A DNA stretch of 37,337 bases from Bacteroidales bacterium (GTDB taxonomy: Bacteria; Bacteroidota; Bacteroidia; Bacteroidales; VadinHA17), in contig JAHYJA010000012.1 in NCBI GenBank assembly GCA_019429325.1, positions 1-37,337 of the forward strand, read 5' to 3'. Positions 17,622 through 26,455 of this stretch are shown here, piece by piece. The stretch's first letter is position 1. Each line of letters begins with the position of its first letter. The translations under genes were made by a program, and so were the position numbers. Under the pieces are notes generated by a model, which was given only the letters and a program-made list of their open reading frames with translations, made no database searches and was not told the origin of the DNA.

Positions 17622-20141
17622 ATGAAATCATTTATTGGATGCCTTAGTATCGTTGCAGGTATTGCAATGGTCCTGGATTCGTGTACACAACAACCTGTTC
17701 AGGTCTTGTACGATTTTGATTCAGTGAATGACAGGATCTGGATCGGAGAAGATTTCTGGGCAGTGCCCCTCGAAGACTGGCGTATTAATAATGGTCGTAT
17801 TGAATTTACCGGCGAGGGACAACAGGCTACCTGCGCTCTTCTGCCGTACAGGATCGGCCAACATGAAAAACCATTCAGTATAAGCATGGAGATGGGCCTG
17901 CTCGATCAGGGTGAGAATAACGGATCAGCCGGACTGATCATTGGCTCACAGGCTTCTGAAGAAGATGACATCAGGGCCGCGATCTTCTTTGGAAGCGGTA
18001 TTAACGCCGGGATTCACACTGACGGCTACGCCTTTATCGGCCAGAATACAAAAAAATTACCGGCTGAGTTTGTGTTCAGCAAATTCCGGTTACTCCTCAC
18101 CGGCGATAAAAGTCCTGAAGGATTTCTTTTACGTCTTAATATTATTGATGATGAAGGCAATTCCGTAACAGAGGTGACATCTGTGCCGGAGACCCCGGTT
18201 ACCGGCATCATACAGTTTGTTAATAACCCGAGGAGTGCCAGATCAAAGAACAACGGGCCTAAATTCTGGTTCGATAACTTTGCGATTGAAGGCGCTGGCT
18301 TTGATTATGAACCTGAAAACAGATTTGGTCCTGTCTTGTGGAGCATGTACACTCTGAGCAGGAACACCCTTAAAATGACAGCACAGCTTCCTCCAATCTC
18401 TGAAATGGATAATCAAATCGTGGAGCTTGAACTGAAAACGGGTAAAAATTGGATATCTGCCGATACTCAACCAATAGAACCTGATTCACGCACCACTTCA
18501 TTCAGAATTGAAAACTGGGATCCTCTGAAGAAAAAGGAATACAGGATATTATACCGGTACATAAACATTCAGGGCAGGGAAGAGACCTTTAGTTATGCAG
18601 GCATGATACGGAAAGAGCCAGCAGGTGGCCAGTTGCGCATGGGAGCAATGACCTGCCAGTACCATACAGGGTTTCCTTACTCTCCCGTGGTAAGGAACCT
18701 CGGCTTAAAAAATCCGGATATTCTGTACTTCTCAGGTGATCAGATCTATGAGCAGAACGGAGGTTACCCTATAAAAAGGGAACCCGAAGATATGGCTATT
18801 CTGAGCTACCTTGGCAAATGGTATATGTTTGGCTGGGCTTTCGGTGATATTATGCGGGATGTTCCCGCCATCTGCACTCCTGACGATCATGATGTCTTTC
18901 AGGGCAACCTGTGGGGCGGGGGAGGAATAGCGAGGCCTCCCGGGACAGCAGGCAGCGATGATCTTATGGGATTTACCCAGACAGTCAGAATGGTCAATGT
19001 CGTAAATACAACACAGTGTTCTCATCTGCCCGATCCATTCGATCCTGCTCCCATAGAACAGGGAATGAAAGTATGGTACACGAGCCTTAACTATGGGAGG
19101 GTAAGCTTCGCTATAATAAGTGACAGGGTTTTCAAGTCGGGCCCTAACCTGGTGGCGGACTGGGAAGGAAGGAAAGACCATCTTAAAGAACCGCTCAAAG
19201 ATCCTTCAGTTATTGACAGACCTGAACTGGTTCTGCTGGGAGAGAGGCAGGAAGCATTCCTCGAAAACTGGATCAGGGACTGGAAAGATGTCGATATGAA
19301 AATTCTGTTATCACAGACACCTTTTACGAACGCTGCAACTCACCACGGACAGCAGGACGGCTACCTTTTCGGCGACCTCGATTCGGGAGGATGGCCAAAG
19401 AAAGCACGCGACAGGGCGATAGGAATAATACGCAAAGCTTTCGTTCTTCATATAACAGGCGACCAGCATATTCCTTCTCTCGTCCAGTACGGACTGGATA
19501 GTTTCCGGGATGCCGGCTGGTGTTTCTGCACTCCCGCGATTGCCGTTGGCTATTCCAGATGGTTCCGTCCCGATGAACTGAATATCCCAGTAAGCAACAG
19601 GCCGGAACATAACCTGCCCAATACCGGGGAATACACCGATGCATTCGGCAATAAAAACTATATCTGTGCAATAGGCAATCCGGGCGATTTTGGAGGGATC
19701 AGCAACCGCTATAAATTCCAGCAGGAAAAAACTGCCGGACTCGGGTTTGTTATTTTTGATATTGAAAACCGCGAAATTACAATGGAATCATGGCGCTTCC
19801 TTAGTGATGTTACCAGACCCGACAGTGAGAGCCAGCATCCGGGCTGGCCGCTGACAATCATCCAGACGGATAATTATGGACGCAAGCCTGTGGCCTTTCT
19901 GCCGACCCTGAAGATATCAGGAGATCCTGATCCCGTTGTGGAGATCATTAATCAGACAACAGGAGAACTTGAGTATATATTGAGGATTAAAGGCAATGAG
20001 TTTATACCCGGAGTATTCAGCAATGAAAGGTTCAAGGTAAAAGTCGGCTATCCTGAAAAAAACCTCGAAAAAACATTTTTTGATATTACTCCCGGTACTG
20101 CCTCCGGTCAATCAGAACTTATAATTGATTTCAATCAATAA
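17622..20141 (+). CDS. PhoD-like metallophosphatase lipoprotein with N-terminal beta domain
   Basis: I start this at the ATG at 17622 rather than the TTG three codons earlier, giving 839 residues. A lipoprotein signal ends at VLDSC. Residues about 30-230 form a lectin/LamG-like beta domain (DDIRAAIFFGSGINAGIH, FWFDNFAIEG). The rest is a PhoD-type metallophosphatase with GAMTCQYHTGF, PDILYFSGDQIYE, AICTPDDHDVFQGN, ISDRVFKS and VLHITGDQHIPS, which together supply the Asp, Asn and His metal ligands of the family. It probably cleaves phosphodiester or phosphomonoester bonds outside the cytoplasm, perhaps on a phosphorylated glycan given the context. It starts 42 bp after the DoxX fusion. Confidence 0.78.
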   Translation: MKSFIGCLSIVAGIAMVLDSCTQQPVQVLYDFDSVNDRIWIGEDFWAVPLEDWRINNGRIEFTGEGQQATCALLPYRIGQHEKPFSISMEMGLLDQGENNGSAGLIIGSQASEEDDIRAAIFFGSGINAGIHTDGYAFIGQNTKKLPAEFVFSKFRLLLTGDKSPEGFLLRLNIIDDEGNSVTEVTSVPETPVTGIIQFVNNPRSARSKNNGPKFWFDNFAIEGAGFDYEPENRFGPVLWSMYTLSRNTLKMTAQLPPISEMDNQIVELELKTGKNWISADTQPIEPDSRTTSFRIENWDPLKKKEYRILYRYINIQGREETFSYAGMIRKEPAGGQLRMGAMTCQYHTGFPYSPVVRNLGLKNPDILYFSGDQIYEQNGGYPIKREPEDMAILSYLGKWYMFGWAFGDIMRDVPAICTPDDHDVFQGNLWGGGGIARPPGTAGSDDLMGFTQTVRMVNVVNTTQCSHLPDPFDPAPIEQGMKVWYTSLNYGRVSFAIISDRVFKSGPNLVADWEGRKDHLKEPLKDPSVIDRPELVLLGERQEAFLENWIRDWKDVDMKILLSQTPFTNAATHHGQQDGYLFGDLDSGGWPKKARDRAIGIIRKAFVLHITGDQHIPSLVQYGLDSFRDAGWCFCTPAIAVGYSRWFRPDELNIPVSNRPEHNLPNTGEYTDAFGNKNYICAIGNPGDFGGISNRYKFQQEKTAGLGFVIFDIENREITMESWRFLSDVTRPDSESQHPGWPLTIIQTDNYGRKPVAFLPTLKISGDPDPVVEIINQTTGELEYILRIKGNEFIPGVFSNERFKVKVGYPEKNLEKTFFDITPGTASGQSELIIDFNQ

Positions 20142-20191
20142 TCAGGAACGTATAAATTCAGGTATTTGTTAAGCAACCAAAATGATCTGAA

Positions 20192-21853
20192 ATGAAAAAG
20201 CTTTTTGTGCTGTTGATTTTGACATGTGTCAATCAAATGGCTTTTAGTCAAGGTATTACTGAATTCGACCTTGTGATTTACGGAGGTACATCTGCCGGTA
20301 TCAGCGCGGCTATTCAGGCTTCGCGGATGGGAAAATCGGTAGTACTGATTGAGCCCACCAGCCGGATTGGCGGGTTAACTACAGGAGGATTGGGTCAGAC
20401 CGATATCGGCAACAAGCAGGCCATTGGCGGAATTGCCCGCGAGTTCTATCAGGATGTTAAGAAGTATTACCAGCAACCCGAAAACTGGAAATGGCAAAAA
20501 GCGGAAGAGTATCGCGATGGAGGCCAGACCCGCACCGAATCAGCCGAAGATGCCATGTGGACCTTCGAACCATCGGCCGCTCTGAAAATATTTCACCGGA
20601 TGCTTGCCGGGGAGAAAAATATCACCCTCGTTTATGACCAGCGGCTTGACAGGCAAAAAGGGGTTACGAAAAAGAAAGGAGTAATTACCTCCATCTCGAT
20701 GGAAAGTGGCCTGACATACTCCGGCAAAGCCTTTATCGACGCCACCTACGAAGGTGATTTAATGGCCACTGCAGGGGTCTCCTACGCCGTGGGCAGGGAA
20801 TCTGACAGAAAGTATGGCGAAACGCTCAACGGCGTTCATACCGCCGATACTGCCCGTACAATGACCAACCAGGTTTCACGTAATTCGATTAACCATAATT
20901 TTGTGCATGGAGTTGATCCATACCGCGAGAAAGGCAACCCTGCAAGCGGACTGCTGCCGTTTATCAATCCTAAAGGCCCCGGAAAGGAAGGTTCTGCAAA
21001 TAAAGGTGTGCAGGCCTATTGCTTCAGGATGTGCCTTACCGACCACCCCGAAAACCGTATCCCGTTTGAAAAGCCTGCAAACTACAACGAACTCGATTAC
21101 GAACTTCTGCTGAGAAACTACGAAGCAGGAGAAAAAGGATTTCCCTGGATCAACTCTGACATGCCCAACCGAAAAACTGATACTAATAACAGACTTGGTT
21201 TTTCAACCGATTTTATCGGGCAGAATTATGATTATCCCGAAGCCTCTTATTCCGAAAGGCAGCTAATTGCAGAACGCCACCGCAATTACCAGAAAGGACT
21301 TATGTGGACACTGGCATATCACCCCCGGATGCCCGAACACATCCGGAAAGAAGTATCGCGTTGGGGTATGTGCAAAGATGAATTTACCGAAGGTAACGGC
21401 TGGCAGGAACAGTTGTATGTGCGCGAAGCCCGGCGTATGATAAGTGATTACGTGATGACTCAGTACAACTGTGAAGGCCTTGCCGTGGCGTCCGACCCGG
21501 TGGGTCTGGCTGCCTACGGAATGGATTCGCACCATGTTCAGCGATATGTCACAGCTGAAGGATTTGTGAAAAATGAAGGTAATGTGGAAGCCCGTGTCAG
21601 AGGCCCTTATCCAATCAGTTACCGGGCCATCATACCCAAAGAAAAACAATGTAAAAACCTCCTGGTGCCGGTTTGCGTCAGCGCAACTCATATTGCCTTT
21701 GGTTCAATCCGGATGGAACCGGTTTTTATGGTGCTGGGGCAGTCGGCAGCCATCGCGGCCTCCATGGCAATCGATAAGCAAATTCCTGTGCAACATGTAA
21801 ATTACAATGAATTAGCGAAAACATTACTGGAAAACAAACAGCGGCTTCAATAA
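20192..21853 (+). CDS. Secreted FAD-dependent oxidoreductase
   Basis: The 553-residue protein has a Sec signal peptide ([17 protein letters not shown]) followed directly by an FAD-binding Rossmann fold: [42 protein letters not shown]. Further family marks are [19 protein letters not shown] and a C-terminal [20 protein letters not shown]. Relatives are often loosely annotated as xanthan lyase or FAD-dependent oxidoreductase in glycan loci; I have no evidence for lyase activity. Substrate is unknown, perhaps an oxidisable sugar or sugar acid. It starts 50 bp after the phosphatase and the frame is intact. Confidence 0.85.
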   Translation: MKKLFVLLILTCVNQMAFSQGITEFDLVIYGGTSAGISAAIQASRMGKSVVLIEPTSRIGGLTTGGLGQTDIGNKQAIGGIAREFYQDVKKYYQQPENWKWQKAEEYRDGGQTRTESAEDAMWTFEPSAALKIFHRMLAGEKNITLVYDQRLDRQKGVTKKKGVITSISMESGLTYSGKAFIDATYEGDLMATAGVSYAVGRESDRKYGETLNGVHTADTARTMTNQVSRNSINHNFVHGVDPYREKGNPASGLLPFINPKGPGKEGSANKGVQAYCFRMCLTDHPENRIPFEKPANYNELDYELLLRNYEAGEKGFPWINSDMPNRKTDTNNRLGFSTDFIGQNYDYPEASYSERQLIAERHRNYQKGLMWTLAYHPRMPEHIRKEVSRWGMCKDEFTEGNGWQEQLYVREARRMISDYVMTQYNCEGLAVASDPVGLAAYGMDSHHVQRYVTAEGFVKNEGNVEARVRGPYPISYRAIIPKEKQCKNLLVPVCVSATHIAFGSIRMEPVFMVLGQSAAIAASMAIDKQIPVQHVNYNELAKTLLENKQRLQ

Positions 21854-21897
21854 AATGGTTATTGATTTGATGATATGATTTTTAGCCTGATTATTTT

Positions 21898-21973
21898 ATG
21901 CACCTTGTGACCCTTTGTTTAACCCTTCGTGCGACTTTGTGGTTAATAACTTTTTTACCACAAAGGACCCCTA
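21898..21973. repeat. Intergenic repeat with CTTTGTGGT/ACCACAAAG hairpin
   Basis: CTTTGTGGT (21935-21943) and ACCACAAAG (21957-21965) form a 9-bp perfect stem around a 13-base T-rich loop. They are flanked by CACCTTGTGACCCTTTG and CCTTCGTGCGA. Text of this type (…CTTTGTGGTTAA…ACCACAAAGG…) recurs between genes in many Bacteroidota as I remember them. It sits 45 bp after the FAD oxidoreductase and just before the VCBS remnant. It could act as a terminator-like hairpin, but copy number and function are not testable here. Confidence 0.6.
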
Positions 21974-22001
21974 AGTGTATCGGATAGAATGTTTAATTAC
22001 T

Positions 22002-22409
22002 ATGAAGAAACTGACACTTTGTTTATTGATTGCCACTTTAACAGGCAACTTTATGCTTGCCCAGATCACCTGGGTACACCTTTCAAGCAGTAATGGCGAT
22101 CTGGAACCTCCAAATGCCGGAAAACAGCAAACCTCCTGTGCCGTTGCCGATTTTGACAATGACGGCATAAACGATTTTTGCATCTCCGAGCGGACAACTG
22201 CTCCCGGACTTGTCTGGTACCAGCGAACAGAGAACGGATGGAAAAGACATATTGTTGAGGATGCGATCTGTTTTATTGAAGCAGGCACCATTGCTTTTGA
22301 TGTCGACAACGACGGCGATCTGGATATTCTCGGGAAACCTTATGATGGCGATGCTCCAGGGCTTGATATATGGCTTCAGAATGGAACAAACAGAATTATA
22401 TCCAGATAA
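22002..22409 (+). pseudogene. Truncated FG-GAP/VCBS-repeat protein (N-terminal remnant)
   Basis: The tracked ORF opens at a GTG (21975), but the natural start is the ATG at 22002, giving 135 residues with a Sec signal (LTLCLLIATLTGNFMLAQ). Two Ca-binding VCBS/FG-GAP loops are seen: VADFDNDGINDFCISE and AFDVDNDGDLDILGKPY. After LDIWLQNGT the frame runs out within five residues, three bases before the sulfatase ATG. Family members normally carry several more repeats and are several hundred residues long, so the 3' part appears deleted. The secreted stub might still be made but is unlikely to fold as a propeller. Confidence 0.65.
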
Positions 22410-22411
22410 GT

Positions 22412-24184
22412 ATGGAGTTAAGAAGAATGACTCTCGTCAGAACAGGTTTACTGTTAACTGGTGTGGCAGGCATTTCTCTTGTGTCCTGTAAGCAGACTGA
22501 ACATCCGAATGTGATCCTTATAATTACTGACGACCAGGGTTACGGAGACATAGGATTTAACGGAAACCCCCATGTCAGAACCCCTGTCCTGGATAATCTC
22601 GCCAGGCAAAGCATCCGGTTCAATAATTTCTATGTATGTCCGGTTTCAGCACCTACCAGAGCCGCTCTGATGACAGGACGCTATTCACTCCGTACCGGTG
22701 TCAGGGATACTTATAACGGCGGAGCGATGATGGCATCATCGGAAGTAACTATTGCAGAATTGCTAAAGGAAGCAGGGTACTCTACCGGGATCTTCGGCAA
22801 ATGGCACCTTGGCGATAACTATCCGATGAGACCGGGCGACCAGGGGTTTGATGAATCGGTGATCCACCTTTCAGGTGGTATGGGTCAGCCGGGAGATTTT
22901 ACCACCTGGCCCAGAGGCGACAGCAGCTACTACGACCCAGTCCTCTGGCATAATGGTAGTCAGAAAGCTTATGACGGATACTGTTCCGACATCTTTACTG
23001 ATGAAGCAATCAGGTTTATTGATCAGAACAGAAACGACCCCTTCTTTTGCTACCTTTCATTTAATGCACCCCATACCCCGTTACAGGTGCCTGAAGAGTA
23101 TTATAATATATACAGGGATCTGGATCCATCTTCCGGTTTTGTGAACGACACAAGGCCTTTTCCGGTGATGAGCGAAAAAGACAAGGAGGATGCCAGGAGA
23201 GTATATGCAATGGTAACAAATATTGATGATAACGTGGGCAGACTTCTGAACAGACTTGAAGAACTTAAGATATCGGAAAAGACTATTGTCATTTTCATGA
23301 CTGACAACGGACCCCAGCAGAGACGCTATAATGCCGGAATGCGCGGACTTAAATCTTCAGTCTACAGCGGAGGTGTGAGGGTGCCTTTTTGGATCAGATA
23401 TCCCGGAACGAAAAGTACCGGCATCGATATAGAGGCAACGGCGGCTAATATAGATCTTTTTCCCACGCTGGCTGATATCTGTAATGCCAGAATACCTGAT
23501 GGCCTGAAGATTGACGGAATAAACCTCACCCCTTTTATAAGGGGAGAGAATATAAATACCTCTGATCGTTCACTCTTCTTCTACTGGACAAGACACTCTC
23601 CGGAACTCTATACCAATATTTCATTGCAGAAGGGAAGGTACAAGCTCGTTGGGAACGGTGACTTTAATGCCTCCATTGAGAAGTTTGAACTCTTTGATAT
23701 TGAACAGGATCCTTATGAGCAGAATAATTTCCTGAATGATAATCCTGCAAGAGCTGACGAGATGAAGAAAGAACTTGACCGGATTTTCTGCGACCTGGCG
23801 TCGTCGGATAACCTGCTTGACCGTCCACTTATCGTAATAGGTACCAGGCATGAAAATCCTGTTGTACTGAACAGGAATGACGCCGACGGGCAATGGGGAA
23901 TATGGGTGCAGTCAGAGATCTTTGGCTTCTGGCGGGTGCTGATAAATGAAGGCAGGTACAACCTCAGGTTTAAGTTCATTGAACCGGTTCCATCAGGCGG
24001 AAGGATGATGGTCGAAACAGGAGCCTTCATAAACCAGATGAAGAATGACAAAAGCGGAACAGACTTTTTAGAGATGAAAGACGTAAAACTTCCGTCAATA
24101 AGCTGCGATTTCGTTCCGTTCTATCTCTCCGGCACCAGTAGAATATTCCCGTTATGGGTTGAAATAGAACGTATTGATATTTGA
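22412..24184 (+). CDS. S-type sulfatase lipoprotein with extra C-terminal beta domain
   Basis: I choose the ATG at 22412 (MELRRMTLVRTG) because the lipoprotein signal (GVAGISLVSC) starts there; the upstream ATG at 22370 lies in the VCBS remnant. The 590-residue formylglycine-type sulfatase has NVILIITDDQGYGDIGFNGN and the serine-type active-site motif VSAPTRAALMTGRY, then GIFGKWHLGD, NAPHTPLQVP and IFMTDNGPQQRRYNAGM. Ser in place of Cys means it would need an anSME-type maturase, which is not in this window. After about residue 460 a further 125 residues of beta-rich sequence (FGFWRVLINEGRYNLRFKF) form an appended domain. The likely role is desulfation of an extracellular glycan. Confidence 0.88.
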   Translation: MELRRMTLVRTGLLLTGVAGISLVSCKQTEHPNVILIITDDQGYGDIGFNGNPHVRTPVLDNLARQSIRFNNFYVCPVSAPTRAALMTGRYSLRTGVRDTYNGGAMMASSEVTIAELLKEAGYSTGIFGKWHLGDNYPMRPGDQGFDESVIHLSGGMGQPGDFTTWPRGDSSYYDPVLWHNGSQKAYDGYCSDIFTDEAIRFIDQNRNDPFFCYLSFNAPHTPLQVPEEYYNIYRDLDPSSGFVNDTRPFPVMSEKDKEDARRVYAMVTNIDDNVGRLLNRLEELKISEKTIVIFMTDNGPQQRRYNAGMRGLKSSVYSGGVRVPFWIRYPGTKSTGIDIEATAANIDLFPTLADICNARIPDGLKIDGINLTPFIRGENINTSDRSLFFYWTRHSPELYTNISLQKGRYKLVGNGDFNASIEKFELFDIEQDPYEQNNFLNDNPARADEMKKELDRIFCDLASSDNLLDRPLIVIGTRHENPVVLNRNDADGQWGIWVQSEIFGFWRVLINEGRYNLRFKFIEPVPSGGRMMVETGAFINQMKNDKSGTDFLEMKDVKLPSISCDFVPFYLSGTSRIFPLWVEIERIDI

Positions 24185-24233
24185 TATGCCCGGATATTTA
24201 CGAAGAGTCTTAATGAAGTAAAACTATAAAATA

Positions 24234-24539
24234 ATGCGCAGAAGAGATTTTATAACCAGGGTCACAATTGCTGCCGGTTCACTCGGTCTTGGGATCGGTT
24301 GCAGCAAGAGAGCTTACACACATTCTGAAGGTTTATTGTTGAACAGGGAGCATGGCTGGGATAAAAACATCACCATGAAGCAAAAAACACAGGAATTATA
24401 TAAATTGCTTGTTCACTGGAGAAAAAGCCTGCATGCCAATTTGCCAGGCTCCCCTCCCTGGAGGGGCCGGGGGTGGGTCTTTCTCCAGACTCCCCTCCCG
24501 GGAGGGGAATTCTTAAAAAGAGAATCTCTTTCTGCATGA
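24234..24539 (+). pseudogene. Tat-leader plus sulfatase-tail remnant invaded by a GC-rich repeat
   Basis: The 101-codon ORF starts with a twin-arginine lipoprotein-like leader (MRRRDFITRVTIAAGSLGLG, then IGC). After about 25 unremarkable residues comes KTQELYKLLVHWRKSLHANLP, which is very like the extreme C-terminus of many Bacteroidota sulfatases. Everything between, normally more than 400 residues, is absent, so this looks like a gene reduced to its two ends. The last 30 codons (GSPPWRGRGWVFL…) are translation of the double palindrome repeat at 24448-24507. It is unlikely to encode a working protein. Confidence 0.6.
24448..24507. repeat. GC-rich double palindrome repeat
   Basis: Two related palindromes lie 25 bp apart: CCCCTCCCTGGAGGGG (7-bp stems) at 24451-24466 and CCCCTCCCGGGAGGGG (perfect 16-bp palindrome) at 24492-24507, with GCCGGGGGTGGGTCTTTCTC between them. 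It interrupts the sulfatase-tail remnant. From memory, the phrase 'cccctcc…ggaggggccggggg' is a dispersed repeat in Bacteroidota. It could be a small mobile palindromic element. Confidence 0.75.
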
Positions 24540-24620
24540 GAGATAGTATAATTGACTATGGTAAAAGCTATGAAAAGATAGAATAGATTATTTATGCCGT
24601 ACAAATTAGATTTTAGAATA

Positions 24621-26372
24621 ATGCTTAATAAAAATAACTGCAATCCATCCTGCTTAATTGCACTGGCAGCGTCTATTACTGCCTGTAGTGGTCCGTCTGC
24701 AGATACGAAGCCAAACATTGTAATGATCCTTGCCGATGATATGGGCTGGGGCGATATTAATGCCAATGGTAACGACCTGATATCAACACCGGTACTGAAC
24801 AGACTCAGGTCGGAAAGCCTGAGCTTTGACAGATTCTATGTATGTCCGGTAAGTGCTCCGACACGCGCCCAAATGCTAACGGGAAGATATTTTCTCAGAA
24901 CAGGTGTCTCTTCGGTTACCCGAGGATATGAAAATATGAGAAGCGATGAGGTTACAATTGCCGAAGTACTTAAAGATAACGGCTATACGACAGGGTGCTT
25001 CGGAAAGTGGCATAATGGCCGGTATTATCCGCAGCACCCCAACAGGAAGGGTTTTGATGAATTCGTAGGGTTTCCCGTCGGACACCTTGGATACTATTAT
25101 GATGCCTGGTTTCTCCATAACGATGAAGAAAAACAATCGTCTGGGTATACAAGCGATTATTTTACCCGGCAGGCTATTGAATTCATGGAGAGGAACAAAG
25201 AGAACCCTTTCTTATGTTACGTTTCACATAATGTTCCTCATTCACCCTTTCAGGTGCCCGAAAAATATTTCAGTAAATACAGGCAGGCAGGTCTTGACTC
25301 AACACTCTCCTGTGTCTATGGAATGGTGGAGAACATGGACGAGAACATAGGCCTTATCCTTCAAAAGCTTGAGGATCTGGATATTGCTGATAACACGATT
25401 GTGATCTTCTTGTCTGACAACGGACCCAATACCGACCGCTACAACGGCGGCATGAAGGGGAGAAAGGGATCTGTCGATGAGGGAGGGGTAAGGGTCCCTT
25501 TTTATATCAAATGGCCGCAAAACATAAAACCAGGAACAACTGAACAACTGGCTCAGGACATTGATATCATGCCCACTCTTTTAGGTTTGTGCAGGTTGGA
25601 ATACGATCCGGAGAAACCATTTGACGGCATCGATCTTTCCGGGATCATTAATGGTAAAAAGAAAACTTTTGACCGTCTCATCTTTTCGCGTCAGGGTAAC
25701 CAGGTGATTGAGAACTGCAACAGCTCCGTGAGGAATGACAGGTACCGCCTGGTACTTACCAGGAAAGACACCTTGTTGTACGACATGCTTAAAGATCCTT
25801 CACAAAGTACAGATATATTTGATATTGAAAACAATACAGGTTTGATGCTCCTTTCCGGACTCGTGGGTCTGAATAATGAACTGGTTTCAACCTATGAATC
25901 TGTAACAACAATTGAAGCCGGTTTCAGAGATGAAAAAAGCTTTACCCTCCCAGTTCAGGATGCCCTGCTCTCGGGGAAGATCAGGTTCTCAAGTATTCAT
26001 CCCAACCAGTCGCATACTGAGAACTGGATCCAGGAGGGCGATTCAATCTACTGGAAATTAAACATTAATAGTTCAGGAACCTATAAAGTAGAAATGCAAT
26101 ATGGTTGTCCGGCAGGTAAAACAGGCAGCATAATCCAGATCGAAAGTAACAGCGGATCGGTCATTTTTAGTATTGATGAACCTTTTGAGTCGGTCATTCT
26201 TCCTGATCGTGATTATGTCAGGCGAAGTGAATCAGTGGAAAGAACCTGGAGATGGATGGAAATCGGACAGATCATACTTAATGGTGGCCCGGAGACCGTA
26301 ATACTGAAACTTCTCGATGTTAAGAAGAGTGAAGCAGGACTTATTAAAGCCCTTAAGTTTAGCAGACTTTAA
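24621..26372 (+). CDS. S-type sulfatase lipoprotein with C-terminal carbohydrate-binding-like domain
   Basis: The track start (24594) adds nine residues before the natural MLNKNNCN start at 24621, which leads straight into a lipoprotein signal (LIALAASITAC). The 583-residue sulfatase has NIVMILADDMGWGDINANGN, serine-type motif VSAPTRAQMLTGRY, GCFGKWHNGRYYPQHP, SHNVPHSPFQVP and IFLSDNGPNTDRYNGGM. The catalytic domain ends near residue 430. The last 150 residues (DSIYWKLNINSSGTYKVEMQYG) look like a beta-sandwich sugar-binding module of the kind attached to some sulfatases and fucosidases. It is a close relative of the sulfatase at 22412, with a remnant between them, pointing to duplication of sulfatase genes here. 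Confidence 0.88.
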   Translation: MLNKNNCNPSCLIALAASITACSGPSADTKPNIVMILADDMGWGDINANGNDLISTPVLNRLRSESLSFDRFYVCPVSAPTRAQMLTGRYFLRTGVSSVTRGYENMRSDEVTIAEVLKDNGYTTGCFGKWHNGRYYPQHPNRKGFDEFVGFPVGHLGYYYDAWFLHNDEEKQSSGYTSDYFTRQAIEFMERNKENPFLCYVSHNVPHSPFQVPEKYFSKYRQAGLDSTLSCVYGMVENMDENIGLILQKLEDLDIADNTIVIFLSDNGPNTDRYNGGMKGRKGSVDEGGVRVPFYIKWPQNIKPGTTEQLAQDIDIMPTLLGLCRLEYDPEKPFDGIDLSGIINGKKKTFDRLIFSRQGNQVIENCNSSVRNDRYRLVLTRKDTLLYDMLKDPSQSTDIFDIENNTGLMLLSGLVGLNNELVSTYESVTTIEAGFRDEKSFTLPVQDALLSGKIRFSSIHPNQSHTENWIQEGDSIYWKLNINSSGTYKVEMQYGCPAGKTGSIIQIESNSGSVIFSIDEPFESVILPDRDYVRRSESVERTWRWMEIGQIILNGGPETVILKLLDVKKSEAGLIKALKFSRL

Positions 26373-26433
26373 TGAAAATTATTTGCCAACTGCTTTGTCA
26401 ACCGTAGCCATGCGGAGGTTGGGTGAAGGCTGG

Positions 26434-26454
26434 CCAACTGCCAACTGCCAACTC
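26434..26454. repeat. Three-unit heptamer array (CCAACTG) abutting a stop codon
   Basis: CCAACTG, CCAACTG and CCAACTC run from 26434 to 26454. The minus-strand esterase stop codon begins at 26456-26458, one base away. The array lies in the 83-bp convergent gap between the sulfatase and the esterase. It has the same 7-bp period and the same position at a 3' gene end as the long array at 15811, but a different unit. Confidence 0.75.
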
Positions 26455-26455
26455 C

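Noticed and set aside
20192-21853. Xanthan lyase
   Set aside because: A label sometimes given to this family; the sequence shows an FAD Rossmann fold and no polysaccharide-lyase features.
22370-22411. Upstream start of the sulfatase (MASEWNKQNY…)
   Set aside because: It lies in the out-of-frame end of the VCBS remnant and would bury the lipoprotein signal; the ATG at 22412 fits.
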